Below, in pieces: positions 1 through 5,225 of a stretch of DNA of 7,844 nucleotides (position 1 is the stretch's first letter; the number at the start of each line of letters is the position of its first letter). The stretch lies in assembly GCA_964636205.1 (NCBI GenBank), contig CAZWPF010000112.1:1-7844 (forward strand), in the 5' to 3' direction. The notes under the pieces were generated by a model that was not told where the DNA came from, did no database searches, and saw only the letters and a program-made list of their open reading frames with translations. The DNA comes from JBEBVQ01 sp964636205 (GTDB lineage: Bacteria; Bacteroidota; Bacteroidia; Chitinophagales; Chitinophagaceae). The position numbers and the translations under genes were made by a program.

Positions 1-13
1 TCTCGCAAAATAT

Positions 14-33
14 TTTCCGTCAAAAGACGGAAA
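14..33 (-). terminator. Probable terminator of the GNAT gene
   Basis: A perfect 8-bp inverted repeat (TTTCCGTC / GACGGAAA) with a 4-base loop lies 11 bases beyond the stop codon of the acetyltransferase gene. Read on the minus strand, the stem is followed by ATATTTTG, a short and interrupted T-rich tail. The position and stem suggest an intrinsic terminator; the weak tail keeps confidence moderate. Confidence 0.55.
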
Positions 34-44
34 CCTCAGATCAC

Positions 45-326
45 TTAAACCAGAACATCCTGCCATTCCGGGGTGCGTTGGAAGGTGGTCTTCGCGAAAG
101 GACAAAGGGGAAGTACTTTGATATTATTGGAACGGACATAATTCACCAACGCCTCCTGGATTTTCTTTCCTACCCCCTGGCCCCGGAGCGATGGGTCAAC
201 TTCGGTATGCTCGATGATCATCTTTTGACCCCCGGCCATCACATACACCATTTCGGCCAAGACCTTCCCCTCCATCTCGTAATAAAAACTACCACCTTTT
301 TCGGTTTGTTGATGCTTTATATCCAT
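45..326 (-). CDS. Small GNAT-family N-acetyltransferase (YjdJ/NATD1-like)
   Basis: A 93-residue cytoplasmic protein that is a minimal Gcn5-type acetyltransferase domain of the COG2388 / YjdJ kind, much shorter than ordinary GNAT enzymes (about 150 residues) but normal for this subfamily. Visible features are the beta-strand TEVDPSLRG at about 41-49, the acetyl-CoA pyrophosphate-binding loop RGQGVG at 48-53 (fits R/Q-x-x-G-x-G), a following helix at about 54-65, and the CPF motif with Cys75 that is typical of this subfamily. The substrate is unknown for the family. The frame can be extended three codons upstream to a TTG, but the ATG at 326 is the more likely start. The gene is alone, divergent from the tRNA gene and followed by a hairpin. 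Family assignment is firm; the biological role is not. Confidence 0.88.
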   Translation of the reverse strand: MDIKHQQTEKGGSFYYEMEGKVLAEMVYVMAGGQKMIIEHTEVDPSLRGQGVGKKIQEALVNYVRSNNIKVLPLCPFAKTTFQRTPEWQDVLV

Positions 327-388
327 GTCGAACAATTTGAGTAATGTAAAGAAGTTTGAATTGGAAAATTCCAGTAATTAAATTTAAG

Positions 389-420
389 AAAATCTACTTG
401 CTTTCGGCATTTTTTATCAA
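389..420 (-). promoter_or_regulatory. Candidate promoter of the GNAT gene
   Basis: On the minus strand, TTG (420-418) is followed after 21 bases by TAGATTTT (396-389), one mismatch from the Bacteroidota -7 consensus TAnnTTTG. This would place the transcript start near 382 and give a leader of about 55 bases. It is inferred from the motif only. Confidence 0.35.
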
Positions 421-451
421 TTTATCTGACTGAAATCTGCTAAAGAATAGA

Positions 452-459
452 TAACTTTG
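452..459 (+). promoter_or_regulatory. -7 promoter element of the tRNA-Arg gene
   Basis: TAACTTTG is a perfect match to the Bacteroidota housekeeping sigma -7 element TAnnTTTG and ends 16 bases before the first base of the mature tRNA, a suitable distance for a short tRNA leader. A weak -33 element (CTG at 430-432) lies 19 bases upstream. Confidence 0.65.
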
Positions 460-475
460 CCGTTCTTTGGAAAAC

Positions 476-547
476 GGCCTCGTAGTACAATGGATAGTAT
501 AAGAGTTTCCGAAGCTCCAGATCCAAGTTCGATTCTTGGCGAGGCCA
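476..547 (+). tRNA. tRNA-Arg (anticodon CCG)
   Basis: A complete 72-base cloverleaf. The acceptor stem is a perfect 7 bp (GGCCTCG / CGAGGCC) with discriminator A547. The D-arm is GTAC/GTAT around a loop containing GG. The anticodon loop TTCCGAA places CCG at 509-511, reading the Arg codon CGG. The T-arm is CCAAG/CTTGG around TTCGATT. The variable loop is 4 bases. The 3' CCA is not encoded (the next bases are CAA), so it must be added by the CCA-adding enzyme. The anticodon stem is weak: A27-C43 is a mismatch and T31-G39 a wobble. Base 37 is A. Bases 38-40 are A, G, C, so this tRNA offers no uridine to TruA, and G36 excludes it as a usual t6A substrate. It is transcribed alone between its own promoter and terminator. 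Confidence 0.95.
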
Positions 548-555
548 CAAATCTT

Positions 556-607
556 AAAAAGAGAGCAAATTCAGGCAGTCTAGCGCCCAACTTGCTCTCT
601 TTTTTTT
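556..607 (+). terminator. Intrinsic terminator after tRNA-Arg, probably bidirectional
   Basis: A perfect 13-bp inverted repeat (AAAAAGAGAGCAA at 556-568, TTGCTCTCTTTTT at 592-604) surrounds a 23-base loop, and the T-run continues to 607. It begins 8 bases after the tRNA. On the minus strand the same stem ends in TTTTTAAGATTT, so it can also stop transcripts leaving trmN6, whose stop codon is about 40 bases away. Confidence 0.85.
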
Positions 608-647
608 GCCGGCCGGGACACTAAAGTCCAACTAAAACAAACTCTCT

Positions 648-1361
648 TTAAAGATTAAGATAAAAGGACTGTAACAAGGCACGAAATCGATCAGAATAAC
701 TACCCTCTTCCGTATAAATCATCAATTCTTCTTGCTCAGGTGAATCTACTTTTTGGCGCCCCAAAATACTGATAATCCTATTGGGTGATTTATTTGGGGC
801 ATGGCGAACACTCAATAATCGTTGGATGTAAAAACCATGCTCCCGCACTAAACGTTCCCATGACGAATATGCTCTTACTGGAAGTAAGATACTCGCTTGC
901 CCCTCCGGATTAAGGAGTTTTTCTATCACATTGATCAAGTCAGACTGACTCAAAAAAAGATCATGGCGAGCCAGGTTTCTGTTGAGATCATCTGACTGCA
1001 AATCCCTACTGAAGAATGGCGGATTGCAAATAACCATGTCGTAGCGATGTTCGAATGCATAAGTTCTCACATCACCCATTAATATGTGAATCTGTTCCTT
1101 CCAGTGCGAGGCAGCTACATTTTCTTCCGCCTGCCGGGCAGCCGACTCCTCTATTTCTATCCCATCAATGTTAACACCTGCATATCGCTGCGCCAACATG
1201 AGCGACAATAGGCCGGTACCACAACCAATATCCAGAATACGATTGGTGTTGGAAGGGACGGGTGTCCAGGCACCTTGGATACAAGCATCGGTGGAGACCT
1301 TCATCCCCGCCCGGTCTTGGTGCACTATGAATTGTTTAAATCGAAACCAGGAGTTACTCAT
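648..1361 (-). CDS. trmN6: tRNA1(Val) adenine-37 N6-methyltransferase (TrmN6/YfiC)
   Basis: A 237-residue SAM-dependent methyltransferase of the COG4123 family, whose E. coli member YfiC makes m6A at position 37 of tRNA-Val. The N-terminal stretch F-I-V-H-Q...GMKVSTDACIQGAW (about 11-32) is characteristic of the family. The SAM-binding motif I is DIGCGTG at 44-50, an acidic motif II lies near IDGIEIEE (about 65-72), and NPPF at 113-116 is the catalytic motif of amino-group methyltransferases acting on adenine. The length matches the family. The ATG overlaps the tsaD stop codon as ATGA, so translation is probably coupled and no separate promoter is expected. The terminator shared with the tRNA gene lies downstream. 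The exact tRNA target in this organism is inferred from the family. Confidence 0.93.
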   Translation of the reverse strand: MSNSWFRFKQFIVHQDRAGMKVSTDACIQGAWTPVPSNTNRILDIGCGTGLLSLMLAQRYAGVNIDGIEIEESAARQAEENVAASHWKEQIHILMGDVRTYAFEHRYDMVICNPPFFSRDLQSDDLNRNLARHDLFLSQSDLINVIEKLLNPEGQASILLPVRAYSSWERLVREHGFYIQRLLSVRHAPNKSPNRIISILGRQKVDSPEQEELMIYTEEGSYSDRFRALLQSFYLNL

Positions 1362-2374
1362 GACCAGGGAGCGCGGGCTTCGGGAATGATAGATAAATCA
1401 GCAAAAACACCATTCAGATACTGGTAATAACCGGTAATCCCGATCATAGCAGCATTATCGGTGCAATATTCAAACGAAGGAATGTAAACGTTCCATCCAT
1501 GTTGGGCACCTAAATCCTTCAAGGCTGTTCTTAAACCGCTATTAGCCGAAACACCCCCTGCTATTCCAATTTCAGTTATGCCATTTTCCGATGCTGCCTT
1601 TTCCAACTTTCTCATCAACATACTAATAATAGTAAATTGGACAGACGCGCATATATCAGCAATATTATGCGCTACAAAATCAGGGTCAGCTTTTCTCCGG
1701 TCTTGAAGAAAATACATCACCGCGGTTTTAAGTCCGCTAAAGCTAAAATCGTATCCGGGCATTTCCGACAAAGGAAATTTAAATTTATGCGGGTCCCCGG
1801 TTGCTGCATATCGGTCAATTAAGGGGCCACCGGGATAAGGCAGGCCTAACATCTTTGCAGTTTTATCGAATGCTTCCCCCGCTGCATCATCCTTTGTGGA
1901 GCCCAATACTTCCATATCCAGATGGCTCCTGCAAAGCACAATCTGGGTATGACCACCGGAAACGGTAAGACAGAGAAAAGGGAATTCTGGACGGGGATCG
2001 TCGATAAAGTTGGCCAATACATGCGCCTGCATATGATGCACTGCTAACATAGGGATGTTTCTGGCTTGTGCGAATGACTTGGCAAAACTGGCACCTACAA
2101 GTAAGGAACCAATTAGTCCGGGAGCCCTTGTGAAGGCCACTGCATTAATTTCATCTTTTGTCACACCAGCCTGTCTCAAAGCTACTTCCACGACCGGCAC
2201 GATATTTTGCATATGTGCTCTCGAGGCCAATTCAGGCACTACACCTCCGTATTGTTCATGTACTTTCTGACCGGCAATGAGGTTGCTCAATACCCTACCA
2301 TCTCGGATTATTGCTGCACTGGTATCGTCGCAAGATGATTCAATGGCCAGAATTGTGACTGATTGTTCGCTCAT
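1358..2374 (-). CDS. tsaD: tRNA N6-adenosine threonylcarbamoyltransferase TsaD
   Basis: A 338-residue Kae1/YgjD/TsaD protein, the transferase that moves threonylcarbamoyl from TC-AMP to A37 of tRNAs reading ANN codons, working with TsaB and TsaE in the cytoplasm. TsaC/TsaB/TsaE are not in this window. Visible are the N-terminal nucleotide-binding strand ESSCDDTSAA (about 12-21), the GGVVPELASRAH segment (43-54), the metal-binding HMQAH motif with His114 and His118, SGGHTQ (139-144), the DDAAGEAFDK segment (162-171), the PGGP turn (181-184), GGVSAN (273-278) and the C-terminal metal ligand Asp306 in CTDNAAMIG. All key residues are present and the length is normal. The gene ends in a 4-base ATGA overlap with trmN6, giving a two-gene operon for position-37 modification. 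The gap upstream is separated from hsp20 by a terminator, so tsaD should have its own promoter. Confidence 0.97.
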   Translation of the reverse strand: MSEQSVTILAIESSCDDTSAAIIRDGRVLSNLIAGQKVHEQYGGVVPELASRAHMQNIVPVVEVALRQAGVTKDEINAVAFTRAPGLIGSLLVGASFAKSFAQARNIPMLAVHHMQAHVLANFIDDPRPEFPFLCLTVSGGHTQIVLCRSHLDMEVLGSTKDDAAGEAFDKTAKMLGLPYPGGPLIDRYAATGDPHKFKFPLSEMPGYDFSFSGLKTAVMYFLQDRRKADPDFVAHNIADICASVQFTIISMLMRKLEKAASENGITEIGIAGGVSANSGLRTALKDLGAQHGWNVYIPSFEYCTDNAAMIGITGYYQYLNGVFADLSIIPEARAPWS

Positions 2375-2398
2375 TTGATCGCGAAATTAGCGAAATAT

Positions 2399-2419
2399 GT
2401 GCGATTACTGATAACGCAC
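2399..2419. repeat. Small hairpin in the tsaD leader
   Basis: GTGCG (2399-2403) and CGCAC (2415-2419) pair; allowing one bulged A, the adjoining TTA and TAA extend this to 8 bp with loop CTGA. No T-run follows on either strand, so it is not a terminator. It sits about 25 bases upstream of the tsaD start and next to a 9-base imperfect tandem repeat (GCGAAATTA, GCGAAATAT at 2381-2398). Function unknown. Confidence 0.35.
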
Positions 2420-2446
2420 CAAGGCAGCATGTTATATCCCCCGGGG

Positions 2447-2468
2447 TGGTCAGATCTATTTTTGACCA
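2447..2468. repeat. Inverted repeat TGGTCA-N10-TGACCA upstream of tsaD
   Basis: A perfect 6-bp inverted repeat with a 10-base spacer lies about 75-95 bases before the tsaD start. The spacer and right-hand end contain, on the minus strand, TAGATCTG, one mismatch from the -7 consensus TAnnTTTG, so the repeat would cover a possible tsaD promoter. An adjacent CCCCGGGG palindrome lies at 2439-2446. An operator is a possibility only; no regulator is recognisable here. Confidence 0.25.
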
Positions 2469-2492
2469 TAAAATTTACCGACCAACTACAAT

Positions 2493-2524
2493 AAAAAAGG
2501 GACAATGATTTTACTCATCGCCCC
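2493..2524 (-). terminator. Intrinsic terminator of hsp20
   Basis: On the minus strand, GGGGCGATGA (2524-2515) pairs over 10 positions, two of them G-T, with TCATTGTCCC (2508-2499) around a 6-base loop, followed directly by TTTTTT (2498-2493). It lies 33 bases beyond the hsp20 stop codon and separates hsp20 from tsaD. Confidence 0.85.
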
Positions 2525-2556
2525 TCCTTTAGCACTAATAATAACAAGTCCCGACT

Positions 2557-3024
2557 TTAATTCACCTGGATAGTCTTCATCAGATTACTGCCTTTTTCCT
2601 TTCTGGGAACACGTAGTGTGAGAATCCCGTCTTTGTAATTGGCACTGATGTTACTGGTGTCCATAGTATCGGCTAATGCAAAGCTCCTGCAGAATGCTTG
2701 CTTGCGATACTCTTTACGAATCCAGCCTTCGTCCTTGTTCTCTTCACTTGATTCCTGCGCATGATCAAAACAAATGGAAAGACGATCGTTGGTTACCTCT
2801 ACTCGAAAGTCCTCCTTGCGCAAACCGGGTGCAACTACTTCGATCTCATACTCCTGCTCCGATTCGCGTATGTTTACAGGCACGGAACCATATTTAATAC
2901 TGTCTATTGACGGAAAATCATCGTTCCAAAAACCGTTCAGAGCATTGGTAAAAAAGTGGTCTACCAGGTTTCCAAATGAGAGTACCGGACTGCCGGCATT
3001 CTTTCTTTGAATGATCTTTGTCAT
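2557..3024 (-). CDS. Hsp20/alpha-crystallin small heat-shock protein
   Basis: A 155-residue ATP-independent holdase chaperone of the sHSP family, cytoplasmic and expected to assemble into large oligomers that bind unfolding proteins under heat or other stress. The N-terminal arm (1-46) is aromatic-rich (F17, F24, F25, F32, W33, F37). The alpha-crystallin domain spans about 47-142, opening with VNIRESEQEYEIEVVAPGL and closing with the signature YKDGILTLRVPRKE (130-143), which contains the conserved G-x-L motif. A C-terminal I-x-V motif (Ile152-Gln-Val154) is the usual clamp to the neighbouring subunit. Length is typical. The start ATG is preceded by an A-rich stretch (AAAAAAATAAAAGCC) in Bacteroidota style. 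The gene appears monocistronic, with a terminator downstream and about 190 bases of non-coding DNA upstream. Stress induction is expected from the family, not shown by a recognisable operator. Confidence 0.96.
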   Translation of the reverse strand: MTKIIQRKNAGSPVLSFGNLVDHFFTNALNGFWNDDFPSIDSIKYGSVPVNIRESEQEYEIEVVAPGLRKEDFRVEVTNDRLSICFDHAQESSEENKDEGWIRKEYRKQAFCRSFALADTMDTSNISANYKDGILTLRVPRKEKGSNLMKTIQVN

Positions 3025-3050
3025 GGCTTTTATTTTTTTAGTTCAATAAA

Positions 3051-3072
3051 ATACCATCAAACCATATACCAT
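3051..3072. repeat. ATACCAT repeats in the hsp20 promoter region
   Basis: ATACCAT occurs at 3051-3057 and 3066-3072, 15 bases apart, with a third ACCAT at 3061-3065. On the minus strand these give three ATGGT units 25-50 bases before the hsp20 start. The only promoter-like element nearby, TATGGTTTG (3066-3058, the -7 consensus with one extra base), lies inside the cluster. This could be a regulator site over the promoter or chance in AT-rich DNA. Confidence 0.3.
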
Positions 3073-3103
3073 GCTGTACATTGGTAATCACACTAGAAAA
3101 TAT

Positions 3104-3148
3104 TGCAGTAATTTTGTAGAAATGTCATATTTCTTTTAAAATACTGCA
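3104..3148 (-). terminator. Long hairpin, probable terminator of the lipoprotein gene
   Basis: A 45-base near-palindrome: TGCAGTA + TTTT (3104-3115, one bulged A) pairs with AAAA + TACTGCA (3138-3148), and inside it AGAAAT (3118-3123) pairs with ATTTCT (3129-3134) around a 5-base loop, 17 bp in all. On the plus strand TTTTTTT follows, but no plus-strand gene precedes it. On the minus strand it lies about 70 bases after the lipoprotein stop and is followed by ATATTTTC, so it most likely ends that transcript. A role in the hsp20 leader is the alternative. Confidence 0.5.
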
Positions 3149-3215
3149 TTTTTTTCATGACGATTAACGCAAGACTGCCATTATTTCCCTGAAATTCCCG
3201 TAAAAAAACTGATAA

Positions 3216-4007
3216 TTACTGATCGATTTCGACACGTTTCATCTCAACCTCGAGCAAGCGATCCTGAATCTTGATTACCTTTTTGATTTGTCGCTCTGTT
3301 AGCTGATGATTAAATCGAGCCTGTACTAAGACCTCCTCACTACCCCGTACTGTTCTGATGTGATCCGGATATTGTTTCCATGCTGCAGTATCACCTTTTG
3401 CAGCCAATTTTACCGTTGTATGATACTCCTCAACCTGTTCTGAAAATAGTTCGATAATATCATCCCAATCGGGTCGATACCTTTCAATCGTGTCGGTCAG
3501 GTACCTTTGTTCTTGCTTTTTACTATACACTACAAAGCTGTGCACTTCGTCGGGCAACTTTTTTCCTTTATCCAGGAATAGATAAAATGGCACCTTCTGA
3601 ACAGCCCCCGGGTGGGCCATCAAATGCTTCAACATTTTATCCCCTTCAGGATCACTGATAAAATCTTCAAACCCGAGAATCGGTTTGCCGGTACTATCAC
3701 ACATTGTCAGATAAAGCGGACCACTCTGACCATCCGTCAAATCTGCATCCTGTGGATCGCCTTTCTTTAAGGATCGAATCGCAATGGTTACCTTTCCCTC
3801 GCTAATGTAATTATCAGCACTGTATGTTAATTCGGCGGATTTATCCACTATGCTTAATACAGGTTGAAGATAGCCCGCTATTGTCGTATCACTAGGGCGG
3901 ATAGTAACCTGACGATTATAGTCCTCTCCGGGTCTATTATCCCGACAGGCTACCAGTAACACTAGTACCACCATCATCCCCAGCCATATCTGAACAATTC
4001 GCTTCAT
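3216..4007 (-). CDS. Uncharacterised lipoprotein
   Basis: A 263-residue protein that I do not recognise. The N-terminus is a clear lipoprotein signal: MKR, a hydrophobic core (about 4-19), then LVAC with the lipidated Cys21. After the cysteine come Arg-Asp-Asn-Arg; I see no acidic surface-export signal of the Bacteroidota type, so inner-leaflet periplasmic anchoring seems more likely than surface display. Residues 30-160 look mainly beta-stranded with charged turns; from about 160 to the end the protein is charged and mostly helical (RQIKKVIKIQDRLLEVEMKRVEI). No catalytic motif or repeated cysteines are visible. The start ATG at 4007 is preceded at 6 bases by AAGGGAG; the frame extends 11 codons to a TTG at 4040, which I reject. 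A short out-of-frame reading frame with its own strong Shine-Dalgarno overlaps this start. It lies 104 bases after the permease gene and may share its transcript. Confidence 0.8.
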   Translation of the reverse strand: MKRIVQIWLGMMVVLVLLVACRDNRPGEDYNRQVTIRPSDTTIAGYLQPVLSIVDKSAELTYSADNYISEGKVTIAIRSLKKGDPQDADLTDGQSGPLYLTMCDSTGKPILGFEDFISDPEGDKMLKHLMAHPGAVQKVPFYLFLDKGKKLPDEVHSFVVYSKKQEQRYLTDTIERYRPDWDDIIELFSEQVEEYHTTVKLAAKGDTAAWKQYPDHIRTVRGSEEVLVQARFNHQLTERQIKKVIKIQDRLLEVEMKRVEIDQ

Positions 4008-4013
4008 GAAACA

Positions 4014-4020
4014 CTCCCTT
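4014..4020 (-). promoter_or_regulatory. Ribosome binding site deciding the lipoprotein start
   Basis: AAGGGAG lies 6 bases before the ATG at 4007. This supports initiation there, directly ahead of a textbook lipoprotein signal peptide, and against the upstream TTG at 4040. Shine-Dalgarno sequences are otherwise scarce in this window. Confidence 0.55.
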
Positions 4021-4111
4021 TTCCAATCCCGTTGCTGCAAAATTCATGCAAAGCCTCCTCATAACCAAAAGATTGATAACAAGTTAACTAATGAATAACA
4101 AAGAAATTGAA

Positions 4112-5134
4112 TTAGGGGCGATGAATGATCATCGATTCTTCGTGGAATTCTGCACGGTAAACCTTGATGAGCAGTATGAAATAGGACAACAATAATGGAC
4201 CAAATATCAGCCCCATTATTCCAAACATTTGCAGTCCTATTATAACCCCAAACACCGTGATTAGGGGGTGCACATCTCCAATTTTCTTCATCACCGTAAA
4301 TCGAAGTACATTGTCTATATTCGAAACAATGATTGCACAGTACAAGGCAAGCCCTATTCCTTTACCTACATCTCCCGTTGCAATCATATATATCACAATC
4401 GGCACCCAAATAATCATGGTACCAATTACAGGTAATAAGGAACAAATACCGGTTAGTAAGCCCCAGATCAAAAATTCATCAACCCCAAAAATCCAATAAC
4501 CTAAAATCGCAATTAAAGACTGTAAAAAGGCAAGGACAGGTATTCCAATTGCATTGGAAACGATCAGGGTGTGGGTTTCCAGCCATATCGAATCCTTATT
4601 GACTTCCTTCAGGGGTAGGAAATTCTTGAGACGTCGCTCCATTTCCGGCCCTGAAATCAACATAAAATACAAAATAAAATATGCAGTAAGTAAATTCGTA
4701 AAAATACCGGCTGTCGTTCCTAATATCCCGGGTACATAAGTCAGACCCTTTTGAATGCTTTGTTGTACCTGTGTATCGCTTATTTTAATCTGTGGGAATT
4801 TTTCCTTCAGTTCGTCTACAATCACTGTAATTCTCTGCAATAAATACTCAGAATTATTCACCAAATACGTGATTTTCGGAATCAATATTTCGATCAACAA
4901 CCATATGGGTAAGGCCAATGCAATGAGCGTGCCCACCATCAGCGCGATGGCCGATAAAGATCTTTTCCAGCGGTACTGTAGAATAAGTCGAAAATAAATA
5001 TTTCGCAGAAGAATGTACATGGTTACCGCCAGCAGAAATCCCGGGATAAAATAGTAAAGTTGCCATACCAATACTGCACCCAAACCTACTGTCACCAAGT
5101 ACAGCGTTCCTCTTTTAATGCTTTCCGAAGTCAT
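4112..5134 (-). CDS. AI-2E/PerM family membrane permease
   Basis: A 340-residue integral inner-membrane protein of the AI-2E transporter (PerM, UPF0118, COG0628) family. Members have been linked to autoinducer-2 export or Na+/H+ exchange, but the substrate cannot be read from sequence. Hydrophobic segments lie at about 11-45 (two helices), 62-86, 138-160, 192-215, 221-252, 258-273 and 290-325. A non-membrane stretch (about 87-137) carries the family's amphipathic region. Family motifs are present in the C-terminal half: LLPVIGT (233-239), DNVLRFTVMKK (274-284), HPLITVFGVIIGL (289-301) and FGIMGLIFGPLL (304-315). Length and topology are normal. The start ATG at 5134 is chosen over a TTG two codons upstream. 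It lies 91 bases after truA with a possible promoter in between, so it may be transcribed separately. Confidence 0.9.
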   Translation of the reverse strand: MTSESIKRGTLYLVTVGLGAVLVWQLYYFIPGFLLAVTMYILLRNIYFRLILQYRWKRSLSAIALMVGTLIALALPIWLLIEILIPKITYLVNNSEYLLQRITVIVDELKEKFPQIKISDTQVQQSIQKGLTYVPGILGTTAGIFTNLLTAYFILYFMLISGPEMERRLKNFLPLKEVNKDSIWLETHTLIVSNAIGIPVLAFLQSLIAILGYWIFGVDEFLIWGLLTGICSLLPVIGTMIIWVPIVIYMIATGDVGKGIGLALYCAIIVSNIDNVLRFTVMKKIGDVHPLITVFGVIIGLQMFGIMGLIFGPLLLSYFILLIKVYRAEFHEESMIIHRP

Positions 5135-5152
5135 AATCAAGACTTAATTGTC

Positions 5153-5180
5153 TAAATATATACAATTCCCGAAAAACAAA
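5153..5180 (-). promoter_or_regulatory. Candidate promoter of the permease gene
   Basis: On the minus strand TTTG (5180-5177) is followed after 16 bases by TATATTTA (5160-5153), one mismatch from TAnnTTTG. The transcript would start about 12-15 bases before the ATG at 5134. The region is very AT-rich, which raises the chance of accidental matches. A 7-bp inverted repeat (AATAAGT 5205-5211 / ACTTATT 5221-5227) at the truA stop codon lacks a T-run and is at best a weak terminator. Confidence 0.35.
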
Positions 5181-5225
5181 ATATATATTTAATACTCTTT
5201 TTACAATAAGTTATTCACTGACTTA

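Noticed and set aside
476..647. tRNA gene as an integration (att) site for a mobile element
   Set aside because: No second copy of the tRNA 3' end, no integrase and no phage-like gene is present; the flanking genes are housekeeping.
1168..1389. Plus-strand open frame antisense to the trmN6/tsaD junction, and similar antisense frames across the minus-strand genes
   Set aside because: They are shadows of strongly recognised genes on the other strand, without family features or initiation signals.
3093..3158. A 21-codon minus-strand reading frame (ATG at 3158) between the lipoprotein gene and hsp20
   Set aside because: It is composed of AT-rich hairpin sequence, has no ribosome binding site, and its residues follow the palindrome rather than a protein-like pattern.
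4008..4040. N-terminal extension of the lipoprotein to a TTG at 4040
   Set aside because: It would put eleven polar and charged residues ahead of a textbook signal peptide, while the ATG at 4007 has AAGGGAG at the right distance.
4070..4105. Repeated TAACAA and AGTTAACT palindrome between the permease and lipoprotein genes as a promoter or operator
   Set aside because: The repeats are short, in very AT-rich DNA, and no TAnnTTTG element at proper spacing accompanies them.
5135..5140. TTG start two codons upstream of the permease ATG, and the similar TTG at 335 for the GNAT gene
   Set aside because: Both have an in-frame ATG within a few codons and no ribosome binding site favouring TTG.
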